A DNA stretch of 64,000 nucleotides from Vespa crabro (Eukaryota; Arthropoda; Insecta; Hymenoptera; Vespidae). The position numbers and the translations under genes were made by a program. This document shows, piece after piece, positions 24,401 through 37,571 of the stretch; the stretch's first letter is position 1, and every line of letters begins with the position of its first letter. Under the pieces are notes generated by a model. It worked only from the letters and a program-made list of their open reading frames with translations. It was not told where the DNA came from and searched no databases. The stretch covers positions 1,480,643-1,544,642 of the forward strand of contig NC_060968.1 in NCBI RefSeq assembly GCF_910589235.1, given 5' to 3'.

Positions 24401-27025
24401 GCCGTTATTCGTTCTCTTTCACCTCTCACCTCATCCCGCAACACCTACCTTCAATCTCTCAACCTTCATCTCCTATCCTCTGCCCCACGACCACCACTAC
24501 CTCACCAACTCCCACCACTCACTACACCACCCACTACTCGCCACCTACTACCCATCCCATCTACACATCCTCCTCTTCTTTCTCTTTCTTTTTTTTTTTT
24601 ATTACTCTGTCTCCCTCTTTACGATTCTTGCCATGAGAGTTGTGAGCACTCGTACAAAGCATTCTTCCGTTTCGAACTTTTTCAAATCGGGGATAAGGTA
24701 AAGTAGGGTAGCAATGGATACGGGTTACAGGTAGTAGAGAACGATGGAAAGATTGGGAGAGAGGGAGAGGGGGGAGAGAGAAAGTGAAAAGTGAGAATGT
24801 CTTTCGGTAAGTTTCACTGGGTTTGTAAATATCTCTCATATTTTCAGCAAAGATTTGCTAATATGGTACTTGTTCTTGAAATATATATATATATATATGG
24901 TATGATATATATTAATGATTATGGATAATGGTTATACGTAAATGTAGATTAGATGAATGTAAGTGAAATGTAGATCATGTATGTATTATATATAGCAGGA
25001 TAAGTTTTTTTTGTTTCGAATGAGTATTAATAGAAAAAGAGAGAGGGGGGAGGAAGAGAGAAAGAGAGAGAGAAATAGATGGAGAAATGAATCTTTTTTA
25101 ATATCTATTGGAAAATGTTATGTTTATGGAATATATAATATCAATTAATTAAAAGAGTTAATAGAAATAGAAATAGGGAATTAATTAAGTGGATGTTAGA
25201 TTCCAACTAAGGTAATGTGTCAATTTGGTAAGTATGTATTCAGGAAAACAAAAGACAAAAACAAAAAAATATTGTAACATTAATTATAGAATAATTAATG
25301 ACAATAATGATCATGTAAAAAAAATATACAAACATAATTGTATCCAATGAAATAATTAAGCATTATTACAAAGAAATAAAAACAATAAAAAAAAAAACGT
25401 CGAATAATCATGATTATAATAATAATAAGGAAATAAAAAGGATTTGAAAAGTAATAGTTTTTTATTCCATAAATTTCAATATTGATTAATTATAGCAATA
25501 ATCCCATGGTCAAACAATAGTTATTAAAAAAGTATCATTTTGTGATTATAATGAATATTATAAATTACGATTAAAATTTCTTAATTATTGCAATAATTTA
25601 ATTTCTGATAGATACAAATGCAATACTTCAGCACTATTATAGCAAAAGTATTATTTTTGATAAAAATAGAAATGTGTTTTTTTCCATAAATCGAGAAGTA
25701 AAGAAATTTATATTACAATCTTTATTCATGTTTTTTATTATCAAACATAAGCAACTCATTTAGAAAGTATTAAGAATAAAGTTAAAAAAACAAAAATTTA
25801 TAAAACCAAGTAAAAATACAAAAAACAAAATATTTACAATATTCTAAATTAATGTCACTGTATTATCACTATAACTATCTCTTCACAATATCCAATATCT
25901 TGATTTTCTTCAATATCAAAATAAATTACTATTGTATCACAGTATCTTCATTTTTCAAAAATTTCATTAAATTCTTTAAGCTTTAAGACATTTATACATA
26001 CATACACATATGTACATGTATGTGTATAAGTGTGTGTATGTGTATGTATGAAAGAAGATTATCTTTATATATAAAAAATAATTTAACGAAAAATTAACTA
26101 CTATTAAAACCATCCTCCCCCACTTTATTTTTATCCAATTTCTCCTACTCGATTACATTTCAAGTAAAAAAAACAAAAAAAGAAAAAGGAAGAAAGAAAA
26201 AATCAATCAAAAGCATCGAATATAAATATACATTACTTGTATCCGCCATATTGATTTCTTTTCTTCTTGAAGAGCATATAAAATTCACTCGTAGAATCTT
26301 ATCCCTTTCGTTTTCGTTAATTTTTCACCGCGTGTCGATACGAAGGATTCTGCTATCGAATAGACGACGACTATAGAGTACAAAAGAAAATAAAAAAAAA
26401 AAAGAAGGGAACCAAAAAGAAAAATAAATACAAAAAATATGAAGAAAAAAAAGAAAAAAACAGTAGAAGAGAAAGAGGAAGTGGACGGAGGGGAGGGGTA
26501 AGAAGAAGAAGAATTCCAGTCGGTAAATAAAGACGTTAAACGAGAATGGATGCTCCTCCGTAAGCATAAGCCGAGTCTTCACGTGGCTTGGTGGTGTGGT
26601 GGTTTGGTGGTGTTGGAGGGGAATGAAGGAGGGGAGTGAGTAAGTGAGGAGTGGTTGAGGGAGTTTAAGGGGAGGGTTTATGGTATGGCATGAGGTTGCT
26701 TGTGTGCGTGAGAAACTTTTTTCCTCCGAAGTATCCTTCCTTCTCTCTGACGTAGCCGAGGAAGGAAGAACGGAAGGAAACATTTCACTGAAGATGGCCA
26801 TATCACTTCCGGTTTGTCTCTTTAAAGTCAAACTTTAACGAAACTCAAGCTTTTACGTAAATTTTCGTAGAAATGGTATAAGGCCTTTTACGGATCCCTT
26901 CGATCGAAAATATCATCTACTTCGTGATACACTTTTCTAATCTCCTTCTCCTCCTTCTCTATTCTCCTCTCTCTCTCTCCCTTTTCCTACAACTCTCATT
27001 CTATTACTTATATTACTGAAAAGAG

Positions 27026-27027
<2 letters not shown>

Positions 27028-27081
<54 letters not shown>
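27028..27081. repeat. (TA)n microsatellite
   Basis: About 26 perfect TA units ending in CATACATACATA. A second (TA)n tract of about 22 units is at 27537-27580. Confidence 0.97.
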
Positions 27082-27084
<3 letters not shown>

Positions 27085-27533
27085 CATACATATTTCTCCT
27101 TTTTCAATTTCATTTGATTGTAAGGAAGAAACTGGAAATCGATTTTACATTGATTTTTACTATTTTCAATTGTTACGTCGTGAGTGAAAATATTTAGATA
27201 AGTTAAGATCGATTAAATAAAAGGATTGTGTATCTTCGATGAAAATCGATGTCGAAAAACGTTTTGATAAATTTAGAATAATCTTGATTTTTTAGACAAA
27301 TTCGTATAAATTCGGTTAATTCGAATTTTTAGATAAATTACTCTCTCTTTTTCTCTCAGATAGATTATATAAATTTATTAATTTATATAATAGATATATT
27401 ATTGTGTGTATGTGTGTGTGTGTGTGCGTGCGTTATGAACAAGAAGAATTGTAAGATCGTAAAAATTAATTATCATTAATGACAATTAATTATCAACAGT
27501 TAAACACAATTTTAGATTTGTTTAGATTTCAAG

Positions 27534-27582
<49 letters not shown>

Positions 27583-28410
27583 ATACAAAAATATTAATCT
27601 TTGTTTATTTGGAAAATAGATTAGTTTATATTTTCTCTTCTTTGTTTCTTTATTGTTTTGTTTTGTTTAATCGATATTGTATTATATCTAGAAAAAAAAT
27701 ATAAAAGGTGTTCATTATAGAGGATGGGGAGAGAAGATAAATTACGTCACGTTTCGTAGATCTTTCTTAAAATTTAAAATTAAAATAGACTTAAGCCCGG
27801 TAAAACCGCGATCAATCAACTCTCGTGACTACTTGAGACCTCGTTTACAAGGTTGATTTGAAATTTGTTACTTTTCGTTGGCATATCGTACGTGATTCAT
27901 CCAAGTATGCAGAAATTTTTAACGATAATTCTTAACGAATGATTAATCATTTAACTCGTACGGTGTCATTTCATTATTTATCATTTTTATATTTAGATAA
28001 TTATGATGAGAAATTTAAAAGAAAAAGACGAGAAAATAAATGTATGTAATATAGTTATACATTAGTACACTTTATATACGATATATAATAATAATATATT
28101 GTATAATTAAAATTATATAGAATAAATTAATTTAAGAATTTCCACTTGACAATACGGTCATTAGAATTCTTTCTATGTGCTAGTCTAATTGTAATAGTAA
28201 TTTTCTTTATGTATCTTTTAAGTTTTTGAAATATTAATATAGAAATATAAATATTTTTCTTTTTATCATATATGCGAATTTTTCTTGATTAAATGTTATA
28301 AAAATTAGATATTTTAAATATGAAGATTTCTAATTTACTATGATTCCTTTAATTTTTGCTTTTTCAGAAACAATAAGTAAACAAATAAACAACAATTAAA
28401 GATTTTCTGT

Positions 28411-28414
28411 ATAA

Positions 28415-28449
<35 letters not shown>

Positions 28450-28452
28450 ATA
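28411..28452. repeat. (TAAA)n microsatellite
   Basis: About ten units of TAAA/AAAT immediately before the 125-bp tandem duplication. Confidence 0.95.
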
Positions 28453-28509
28453 CATATAGAAAAGTCATAAGAAAAAATAATATAAGGAAAAAAATTATAG
28501 ATAAATAAA

Positions 28510-28738
28510 ATAATCTAATTATAATTATCTAATAAAAAATCGGTTCTTTTACAAAGGAAATATATTTAGAAGTCGATAAATAACCACAGCCATTTTATTT
28601 TCATCATAAATAAATCTTCATATAAATAAAAAAAAAAAATCTAACCATAATTATTTAATCCAAAATTTATTCCTTTTTAAAGAAAATATAATTAAAAGTC
28701 GATAAATAAGCACGGCCATATTATTTTCATCTTGTTTT
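28510..28738. repeat. Tandem duplication, about 125-bp unit
   Basis: AGAAGTCGATAAATAACCAC followed by AGCCATTTTATTTTCATC (28569-28607) recurs as AAAAGTCGATAAATAAGCAC and GGCCATATTATTTTCATC (28694-28732), 125 bp later. Preceding CTAAT-ATAATTAT...ATTCCTTTT blocks are also repeated. There are two copies, clearly diverged. Confidence 0.7.
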
Positions 28739-29430
28739 ATTTCGAAACGCTACGTGAAAAAAATTCTTAGAGATCTCGGAGGTTGAAATTGGAGATTCGA
28801 GCATGGTATTACCACTCGCGTGTTATATTCTGTGAAGCGGACGCGTAAGCGAGTAAATATCATGATAGGAGATAAAACTGAGAGGAGAATTGAGAAAATC
28901 CGAAAACTCGTGAGGAAAATCTCATCTCTAAAGCACGTACGAATAGGAAACTGTCCAGTATAACCTTCGATAATAATTAATACCAGACACATATGAGAAC
29001 TTTAATTGGTTCGGTTTTATAGTTCGATTATCGAAACTTTATCTTTTGACGTCGTTTCTATATCACCTTCTTCATTTACATTTTACTCGTTGAAAACCAC
29101 GTTGAAATTTTACTTTAAAATTCTCGGAAATTTGTTTTATCTTAATATTACTTCTAATTATGAGGAAAAAAATTAGAAAAATAAAATAAGTTAGATACTC
29201 CTAAAACTGCAAAATAAATCAATAATTCATACAACAGAAAAGATAAGTAAATGAGGAAAGAGATAAAAACATAAAATAAGGAAAGAGATAAAAATGAATA
29301 TATAAATATACTATTAATAATATTTAATAAATTTAAATAATAAAAAAATAAAACGTGGAAGTTGAAGAAAAATATAAAAGAAAAATTAACGTGATATAAA
29401 TATAAGCACAATTCATATTCATAATACATA

Positions 29431-29504
29431 TTAGTTTGGAAACTATAAAACGGGCGTTTTTGTTTGGTTATTTATCAACGCTCGTTTCATAGTTTTCAAC
29501 CTAA
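29431..29504. mobile_element. 74-bp mariner-derived MITE
   Basis: It begins TTAGTTTGGAAACTATAAAA and ends with the inverse of TTAGGTTGAAAACTATGAAA, with TA on both sides (29429-29430, 29505-29506). Both ends match the two ends of the mariner at 34765-36038. The left about 37 bp and right about 37 bp are joined directly. It is an internal-deletion derivative of the same family. Confidence 0.88.
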
Positions 29505-29809
29505 TACATACAGAAAATGAAAAAAAGAGAAAGGAAATGAAGTTGACGACGTAAATAAAGTGAAAAATATAATAATAATAAAGGAATAAAATTTGCAAAT
29601 ATAAAAATAAAAATAGAAATATCTAATAATAATAATAAAAAAAAAAATAAAAAAAATAAAAAGAAAATAAAAAAATAAAGAAATAAAAAACAAAAAGGAT
29701 ATGATTCGATGGGATGACATAAAGTAGTTTAATAACTATATATCAATTACTATTTCGATATTTTCTTTGATATTTAAGATGGTCAAACGAAATAATCCAC
29801 TCTCTTTCA

Positions 29810-29812
<3 letters not shown>

Positions 29813-29862
<50 letters not shown>
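29813..29862. repeat. (CT)n microsatellite
   Basis: About 24 CT units with one T interruption. It reads as RERERE on the minus strand. Confidence 0.95.
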
Positions 29863-29867
<5 letters not shown>

Positions 29868-30526
29868 TACACACTTCTTCTCTCTCTTTTGATAACAAAG
29901 TAACATCAGTACGTCTTTTCTCTGTTGTACTTCTTCCATTACCGCTATAAAATCTTATGCGACGAGATAAAAGAAGAAAAAAAAAAAACAAAAAAAGAAA
30001 TTAAACGACTAGAACAGAGAGGAAAGAAATAGAATGGAAGAAGTAATAAAAAAGAACAAAAAAAAGAAAAACAACGAAAAAGAAAGAAAACTAAAAAGAG
30101 AAAGAGAGATGGAAAAAGATCCTGAAAGCTCTAACGTTATTTCCTACGATCGTTCGTCTTCCTCTTGATAATTTTCTTTTTCCTTCTTTTTTCTTCTCGC
30201 GAAGGGATAGAAACGTTCGATGTCCCCTCTCCCCCCCCGCCTCTTGCGTCCTTACAAAAAAATAAAGAAGGAAATAAAATAAAATAAAATAAAAAGAACG
30301 AAAGAAAAAGAATAAAATGAAGAAATAAAAATCGATAGCGTCCTTCGCACACAATCTCCCTTCGACATTTCTTTCTATATAATTCGAAAGTTCCAATCGT
30401 TTGTGTGTAAAAAGTGGGAGGTTAATATTGTAACGATAACGATTATCGATTATTCCAAGGATTAGTACGAAAGCTTTGCGAGTATTTAAACTCTATCTCG
30501 TAAAGAAAAAAAAGAATATATATATT

Positions 30527-30557
<31 letters not shown>

Positions 30558-31510
30558 GTATATGCACTGGTAGTATCTCAGATAGAGTAAAAGAGGAAAA
30601 AAACCTATATAACGAGTTAAAATCACTCGAACGGACTCGAATAAAACCTGAAATGAAATTAATCAATTGTGTTAGATTAAAACGCCGTACAGCGAAAATT
30701 TTGTTAAAAATTTCTTTCTCCTAAATCTTAGAAATGGACCTTTTTGTTCGACTTTTTTCTTTTTAATTTAACCGCTCCATATATCTTATTTGTCATTAAA
30801 AATATTATATTCCTTACATATACGATAATATATAATTATATTATTTTTATATTTGTTTTTTTTATTTATTTTCTTTATATTATTAATATACTTTTCTTTT
30901 ACACTTTTTCCAGATATTTTTACGATTTTCAAGATTACTTTTTTCAAAATTGTTAAAAGCTTCCTAGATTTGTAATTGTATAATATGAAACAAGAAAAAT
31001 TAAATTAAAAAATCTCCAAAAAAAAGAAAATAAAAACTAATTTCCAAAATTATCCAAAAATTTTTAACTCATACTGTGCACATATATTATTTTGTTCTAA
31101 TCTATTATATATCATTATAATATCGTAATTAATATAATACAATTTTTTATTATTATAATTATTAATTTTATTATATTAAAACTTTGATGCACTTCAATAT
31201 GTTCATCAAAACTTTTAATTATAATAAAATAATACCTATAATATTATGATGAGATAGAATGGATTAAAACAGAGAGAAAATAAACGCGTGATAATACTAT
31301 GAAAAAAAAAACAAAAGCAAGGAAAGAAAAAAAGGTACAACGCAAAGTAAATCTCATTTATTTATTGTATCTAATTTTAAATGGACAGAAAGTGATACTT
31401 TTTCAGCCGCATTAATCTCCAAATTTCACGTTCGAGATGAATCGTCGAAAAATGGCCAGTCAATCGATATAACTTCCAAGTGGACAAATTTTGCGAACGA
31501 GTTGCAATCG

Positions 31511-31637
31511 TTCGTTCGTTCGTTCGTTCGTTCGTTTCATGTTGAATTCGAACTCGTTCGTTCATTCGTTCGTTCGTTCGTTCGTTCGTTCGTTCGTTCG
31601 TTCGTTCGTTCGTTCGTTCGTTCGTTCGTTCGTTCGT
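31511..31637. repeat. (TTCG)n tetranucleotide microsatellite in two blocks
   Basis: A first block of about five units (31511-31535) and a second of about 19 units (31562-31637) are separated by unique sequence. It yields open frames FVRS/NERT on both strands, which are artefacts of a 4-bp repeat with no stop codons. Confidence 0.95.
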
Positions 31638-31903
31638 TTTCTCTTTTTTCTACCCTCATTGGATTTTCCGTGCCAGCGAAGATTCGATAAATTATGACTG
31701 CCGTTGAAAAATATTTCTTTCCTCTTTCCCTCGAGCCACCTTTTCTTACACGATCTTTGAGTTTCCACTGAGACGAATAAAAAAAAAGGAAAAAGAAAAA
31801 AAAAGGAAAAGAAAGAAAGAAAAAAAAAAGAAAAAAAAATATATTGTGGACGATGGTAAAATATTCTTCTTCTTCTTCTTCTTCAAGAGAGAAAGAGACA
31901 GAG

Positions 31904-31916
31904 AGAAAGAGAGAGA

Positions 31917-31960
<44 letters not shown>
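31904..31960. repeat. (GA)n microsatellite
   Basis: About 27 GA units, preceded by a (TTC)n run (31864-31885). Confidence 0.95.
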
Positions 31961-31963
<3 letters not shown>

Positions 31964-32923
31964 CCCATATGGAATCCTTTGCTTTCATTTTTTATTCTCT
32001 TTTTTACCTCCTTGTTTTATTCGCTTACTCAATGCTTTTCTTCTCTGAGGTTGGAAAAAGAATTTAAAAAAGAAAATATATTTCTACATGATATAAACTT
32101 TTACTGTCATCATAAGATATTAATGTTTTATACAATAATTATCTTTATTAAGAACAATTTTATTAACTTATTATTATTATTATTTTTTTTTTATTTAAAA
32201 GGAAAACTTTATTATTCTTAATGAAAATTGTATAATAATAATAAATATTTTTATGCTAATACAATTATACATCATACATATATATTTATATATATATTTA
32301 TTTATTTATATCCTGTTTTTACATATTATATATAAACAAAAGCAAGATTAATAAAAAAAGAGCTATATTTTTTAATATAATAATTATGTTAAATTGATAT
32401 TAAATTGTTATTATATTGTATAATTTAATTACTATTTATTATTTTGTTATTAATAATTTTTATTATTATATTTATATTTATTATTAATTATTATTAAATT
32501 GCTATATAGAAAGAGAAAATCAAAATTAATAAAAGTAACATTTGTTTCTGCACAAATATTTCTTAATGTATGTACGTATGTATATACGTACGTAATTATG
32601 TAAAATATTTCTTAATATAATCGTCATTAAGTTCTTATTAAAATGGTATTGAATATCTTAATTAATTTATTTTTTAAATTATTATACAGAGAATATTAAT
32701 CTATCCTATATCGTATAAGAATAAATATGAAATAAGTATTTGTTATGTGAATTTTGCTTAGGTCAATTATTGTTTATTATAATACAACGATATTGACTAT
32801 TTTCAAGATTAAATAATCAATTAATCGAAATTATTTATTATTTTTCTTATTATTATGATTATTATATACTACATTATGTAATGTATTATTATTATTATCT
32901 ATCACTACAACTACCATCAGGAT

Positions 32924-32925
<2 letters not shown>

Positions 32926-32966
<41 letters not shown>

Positions 32967-32997
32967 GTCATCACCATCATCATCATCATCATCATCA

Positions 32998-33031
<34 letters not shown>
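32926..33031. repeat. (ATC)n then (ATT)n compound microsatellite
   Basis: About 24 ATC units with CGTCATCACC interruptions are followed directly by about 10 ATT units. An ATC-to-ATT transition in mid-tract suggests expansion after point mutation. Confidence 0.95.
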
Positions 33032-33032
<1 letters not shown>

Positions 33033-33774
33033 TATATTTTTTTCCTCTTATTGTTATTAACTTCTTATTGTTATTCAATATTAAATAATCAATTCGTCGC
33101 TTGATATATTGCTACATCATCGTAAGAAATTTGATATCGCTCCATAGATATTTAAAAAAAAAGAATAAAAAGAAAGAACAATTATTCGAAAAAGATCTCT
33201 TAATTACAAGAAATAAAGAATATAGAATCTCGATCTAAATCTTATTATATTTTTTGAGTTCGTTATTAGTAGGCAAATTAGAGACTATACGAATCACTTT
33301 CTAAAGAGCTAAAATGATCCGAAAATTATTCACGTGAAACTATCGTTTACCGTGAGATATTATGTTAATCGTTGTCTGCGGACGAGCTGCCAAGGAAAAC
33401 TTTCTAAGGTAATTGATTTTCAGCGAGTGAATGAGTAGTCTAATTGAATCATCTAACTGCCAATTATCTTCTGCTTGATATAGAAAAAAAAAAGAAAAAA
33501 AAAGAAAACAGAAGAAAGTGTGCCTTCGTTATAGTGACCTTTTGTCAATTAACATTATTATATTCGAAAATCTCAAAAGTCATATTTTATATGTGAGTAC
33601 TTCTAACAGACTTCAAATTTGTGAGAAAATTATAGTACAACAATTGTTTCACAAATATTTCGTTGTAAATTTTGTCGACCTTTTGTTTTCAAATTACGAT
33701 CTAACTTGGACATATATTTTTTTATTTTTTAATTCACTAAAACTGTATTATCACAATAATTTTTTGTCACTTTA

Positions 33775-33777
<3 letters not shown>

Positions 33778-33843
<66 letters not shown>
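33778..33843. repeat. (ATT)n microsatellite, perfect
   Basis: About 22 uninterrupted ATT units at the end of a chance open frame. Confidence 0.97.
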
Positions 33844-33844
<1 letters not shown>

Positions 33845-34764
33845 TACGAAAATAATGCATTATTAGAATATCACTGATTTTATTCATGAATTTTCTAACA
33901 ACTATTTTATTATTATAATGATCTCTATATGATTTCTTTTTTCTTATTATTTATGAAAATATTGAACATTATTAAAATATTCCATATTTCATTTATAAAT
34001 TTTGATAACAATTGATTTTGGTTTATATTTTTATAATAAAAGCAACCTCTCTGTTATTGTTTGTTTGTTTGTTTGTCTTTTTACGATCGGTTCTTTTTAT
34101 GTTGAGTTATTTACTTGCACGTGAAATAAACAATTTATCTCACGATGAAAAATACATAAGTTATATACTTATTTTCTCTCTATCTCTCTTTTTCTCTCTT
34201 TCTCTCACATACACGCACACAGACACATATATACACATACTCCTCATACAATCCTTCAAACCCCCCCTACTTCTATCTCTTTTCTTCGCATTCGTTTTTA
34301 TCGCATGTCGTTCTGGATTTATCGCTTAGCACCGAGAACGGCCACGTTTGTAAATCTATAACAATCGGGCAAATGGCGAAAGTGGTTTGAAAGCTCGCAC
34401 TGAGCGGAGCGTTAATCCAAATTGATGGCCTTGTGAACGTTCGATGCTGATAATACAAAAAAAAAAAAATGTACAAAAAATGTTACAAAAAGAAACGAGC
34501 CGGCGTAAAAAAAGGAAGAAAAGGAAAAGAAAAGGGAAAAGAAATCGTCAGAAAGGAATCCTAATAAAACGTTTCGAAATAATTTTCAAGTTTTTTCTTA
34601 CGTAAAAAACCTAAATTATTTTCTCTTTTCTATATCGCATAAAGAATAAAATTAGGATGCATATCTTATCGGTCAAAAAGAAAAATATATACGAGCTGCT
34701 TTATAATACGTGTCCGTCATTGAACAGACTTGGGCGGCTATTTGCCGACACGTGTCTGTATATA

Positions 34765-36038
34765 TTAGTTTGGAAATTATGAAACGGGCGTTTTTTGTTT
34801 AGTCTGTGTTCAGCTGCGACTGAGAGAGATACATTGTAACGTGCGCTCGATATTTTAATTTATAAAGCTTAAAGGTATTCTTCTTACTCATTTTGTAAAA
34901 TTTTGTCGTGTTTGTATCCCATTTTTATTTTATTTTTATCCTAAATCAGATGGAAACAAAACGCGATTTACATCTACTCTTCTTGTACGAGTTTAAATTA
35001 AATCATACCGCAGCTCAAGCTTCAAGAAATATTAATCAGGCATTCGGAGATGAATCCACCAATGAAAAAAATGCTCGATATTGGTTCCAAAAATTTCATT
35101 CTGGCAATTTGAGTATCGTCAATGAGCTTTGAGGAAGACCAACGGGCCCATATTGATAACGAGGAATTAAGGACGACTTTGAAATCTGATCCACACATAA
35201 TTAGTCGAACACTTTGATCTAAACTAGGAACTAGTCATACAGCTGTATTAAATCATTTGCGTACAATAAATAAAGTCAAAAAATTGGACTTATATGTGCC
35301 GCACGAATTGACGCAACTGCAGATGAACGACCGCAAAAGCAAGTGGGCATCTTTGTTGCTTCGCAATACACGATTGCCATTTTTACACCAAATCATCACT
35401 TGTGATGAAAAGTGGATTTTGTATGATAATCGAAAACGATCAAGCCAATGGGTAGATAAGAATACACCACCAGGGCACACTCCGAAATCGAAATTTCATT
35501 AAAAAAAAATTATGGTTACCATATGGTGGAATGCCTAAGGAGTGATCCATTATTATTTTCTACAACCAGGCGAAACTATAACACTGATGTCTTATTGTCG
35601 TGAAATTGATGACATGCTTGAGAAACTTATGAAAAAACAACCAGCATTGCTCAATCGATTCGGCACAATATTACTGCATGATAACCACATAAAGCTTCAA
35701 TTACTGTTGACAAATTAACTTCTCTACAATATGAAATTTTACCACATCCTCCATATTCACCCGATATTTCACCGATCGATTATTATCTTTTTCGTAATTA
35801 TGAATTATTTTTAAGAGAAAAAAAATACAATAACCAAAATGATATCATAAAAGACTTTGAATTATTTATTAACTCTAAAAATAAAGTTGTTTTTTTAAAA
35901 GGCATATATGATTTGTCCAATCGTTGGCAAAAAGTCTTAGATGCCAATTATTTCAATTGAATATAATAAATAATGTGAAAAATTGCGCTTTTCGTTTTTT
36001 ATTTTCATTCAACGCCTGTTTCATAGTTTCTAACCTAA
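34765..36038 (+). mobile_element. mariner transposon, 1274 bp, with TIRs and TA target duplication
   Basis: The left end TTAGTTTGGAAATTATGAAA and the right end, inverted as TTAGGTTAGAAACTATGAAA, are imperfect inverted repeats. TA dinucleotides flank both sides (34763-34764 and 36039-36040). The length and the enclosed DD34D transposase are typical of mariner. It sits in the large syntrophin intron on the strand opposite to the gene. Stops and frameshifts in the transposase show it cannot move by itself. Confidence 0.92.
34950..35960 (+). pseudogene. mariner transposase, broken
   Basis: The start codon at 34950 opens METKRDLHLLFLYEFKLNHT. An N-terminal helix-turn-helix follows (AAQASRNINQAFGDES...ARYWFQKFHSGNLS). 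Next come HTAVLNHLRTINKVKKLD, the WVPHEL-like VPHELTQ, ITCDEKWILYDNRKRSSQW, WWNA, PGETIT, LLHDN, YSPDISPIDYY and RWQKVLDANYFN. The Asp residues of TCDEKW, LLHDN and SPIDYY are the DDD catalytic triad of mariner. Damage seen is a TGA at 35130 with loss of frame to about 35155, TGA at 35215, TAA at 35500, TAA at 35536 and a small deletion with frameshift at about 35683-35690. The residual frame ends at 35960. It is most like the mellifera/irritans-type mariners of insects, though the subfamily call needs a search. Confidence 0.92.
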
Positions 36039-36494
36039 TATATGTATGTATGTATGTATGTATAATTTATGTATGTATGTATGTATAATTTAACAATAAG
36101 TATAAATTTATAAAAAAAAAAATGTATAAAGATTATTGATTGTTAATTTTTTTTTTTTGAATATTACCATACGCATATGTCTAAAATAATTTTTAAACGC
36201 TGTACGTAATGGACTAAAAAGAAATAAAATATACATCGACATTAGAAATAATCTTGATGATTTAACGTGAACGCAAAATGATGTACGTAATTCGAATCAT
36301 TAATAAAAATCAATTAGGAAATGTAGCGTAAATTTTAACCTTCCTCGATAGGATGAATTTTCGAATATTAATTTAACAAGGCTTTATTTATTAATCCAGT
36401 TATATAATAGATGATGACAACAACGACAGATTGGTGATAATTAATACATTATAATTAACGATACTACGAATGAACAATAAGCTATCTCTCTCTT

Positions 36495-36529
<35 letters not shown>

Positions 36530-36795
36530 TTCTCTCTTCTTCTTTCACTCACTCTCACTCTCCCACTCTTTACCTCTTTCTGTCTTTGACAAGGATCGTT
36601 ATGCTCAAATCACTTTTAATTAACATGCGAAGGTTTATGTTTATTAATTAACCCTTTAAACAATACGTATATAAATTTATGTTACATACAATCCCAAACT
36701 ATCTACTATGTAACGTATTTAAATACATTTATATGTAATTCAAAATTTCCCGTCAAAATTCTATTTCCGTTAATTCGAATCCTTAATATATATGT

Positions 36796-36800
36796 CCTTA

Positions 36801-36842
<42 letters not shown>
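36796..36842. repeat. (TA)n microsatellite
   Basis: About 22 TA units between AT-rich flanks. Confidence 0.95.
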
Positions 36843-36845
<3 letters not shown>

Positions 36846-37250
36846 TAAAACTATTATTTAATTGTTTATATCTCTGATTTCAATTAAAATTTGGATAATA
36901 ATTAGTATTATTAAAAATTATCATCAAATTTTAATAGTTAACAATTAAATAAGGATTATTTGAGAATGTGATAATATCAATCAAGATTAAATTACGTGGA
37001 CTTCTTATCACTGACGAACCAGCGCCAAATTCGTCGGCCATTTTGAACGATATCCATCTTCGAGGTTAGAACATCCTTGGAGATCGTCCTTGAGGAAGCA
37101 CGTTAAGCTAGTGCAGAGGTTCGCTGTGAAAGAAACTTTATCGTCGCTGTCAGCCACGATGTAGACGAATGGCGCCCTTAGCACCCTTATCTACCAGCAA
37201 TTTTTACGCCCGTTCCCTCTTTCTACCCTTTTTACCCTTCTTCCTTTTTC

Positions 37251-37286
37251 ACTCTCTCTCTCTCTCCCTTTCTCTCTTCCTTTCTC

Positions 37287-37330
<44 letters not shown>

Positions 37331-37498
37331 ACTCATGGTTTGTCTTATACTATAATATTTTTATTTTATAAAACTGACATGGCTTTCTTTTGATATCCAC
37401 TTTATTTTGTTTTAATATTTGAAATTTACTTTCTATTTATTTACATAATAACATCGATTGTATATATGTTTATTATTAATTATTTAATTATTGTTCTT

Positions 37499-37563
<65 letters not shown>
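37251..37563. repeat. Two (TC)n tracts
   Basis: Interrupted (TC)n at 37251-37326 and 37497-37563, separated by about 170 bp of AT-rich sequence. Both give SLSLSL frames. Confidence 0.95.

Positions 37564-37571
<8 letters not shown>

Noticed and set aside
31491..31968. FVRSFVRS and NERTNERT repeat proteins
   Set aside because: A stop-free 4-bp repeat read in several frames, open on both strands.
37020..37200. Possible minus-strand exon with APFVYIVADSDDKVSFTANL
   Set aside because: Open for about 60 codons but no donor where needed and no match to syntrophin or another family.
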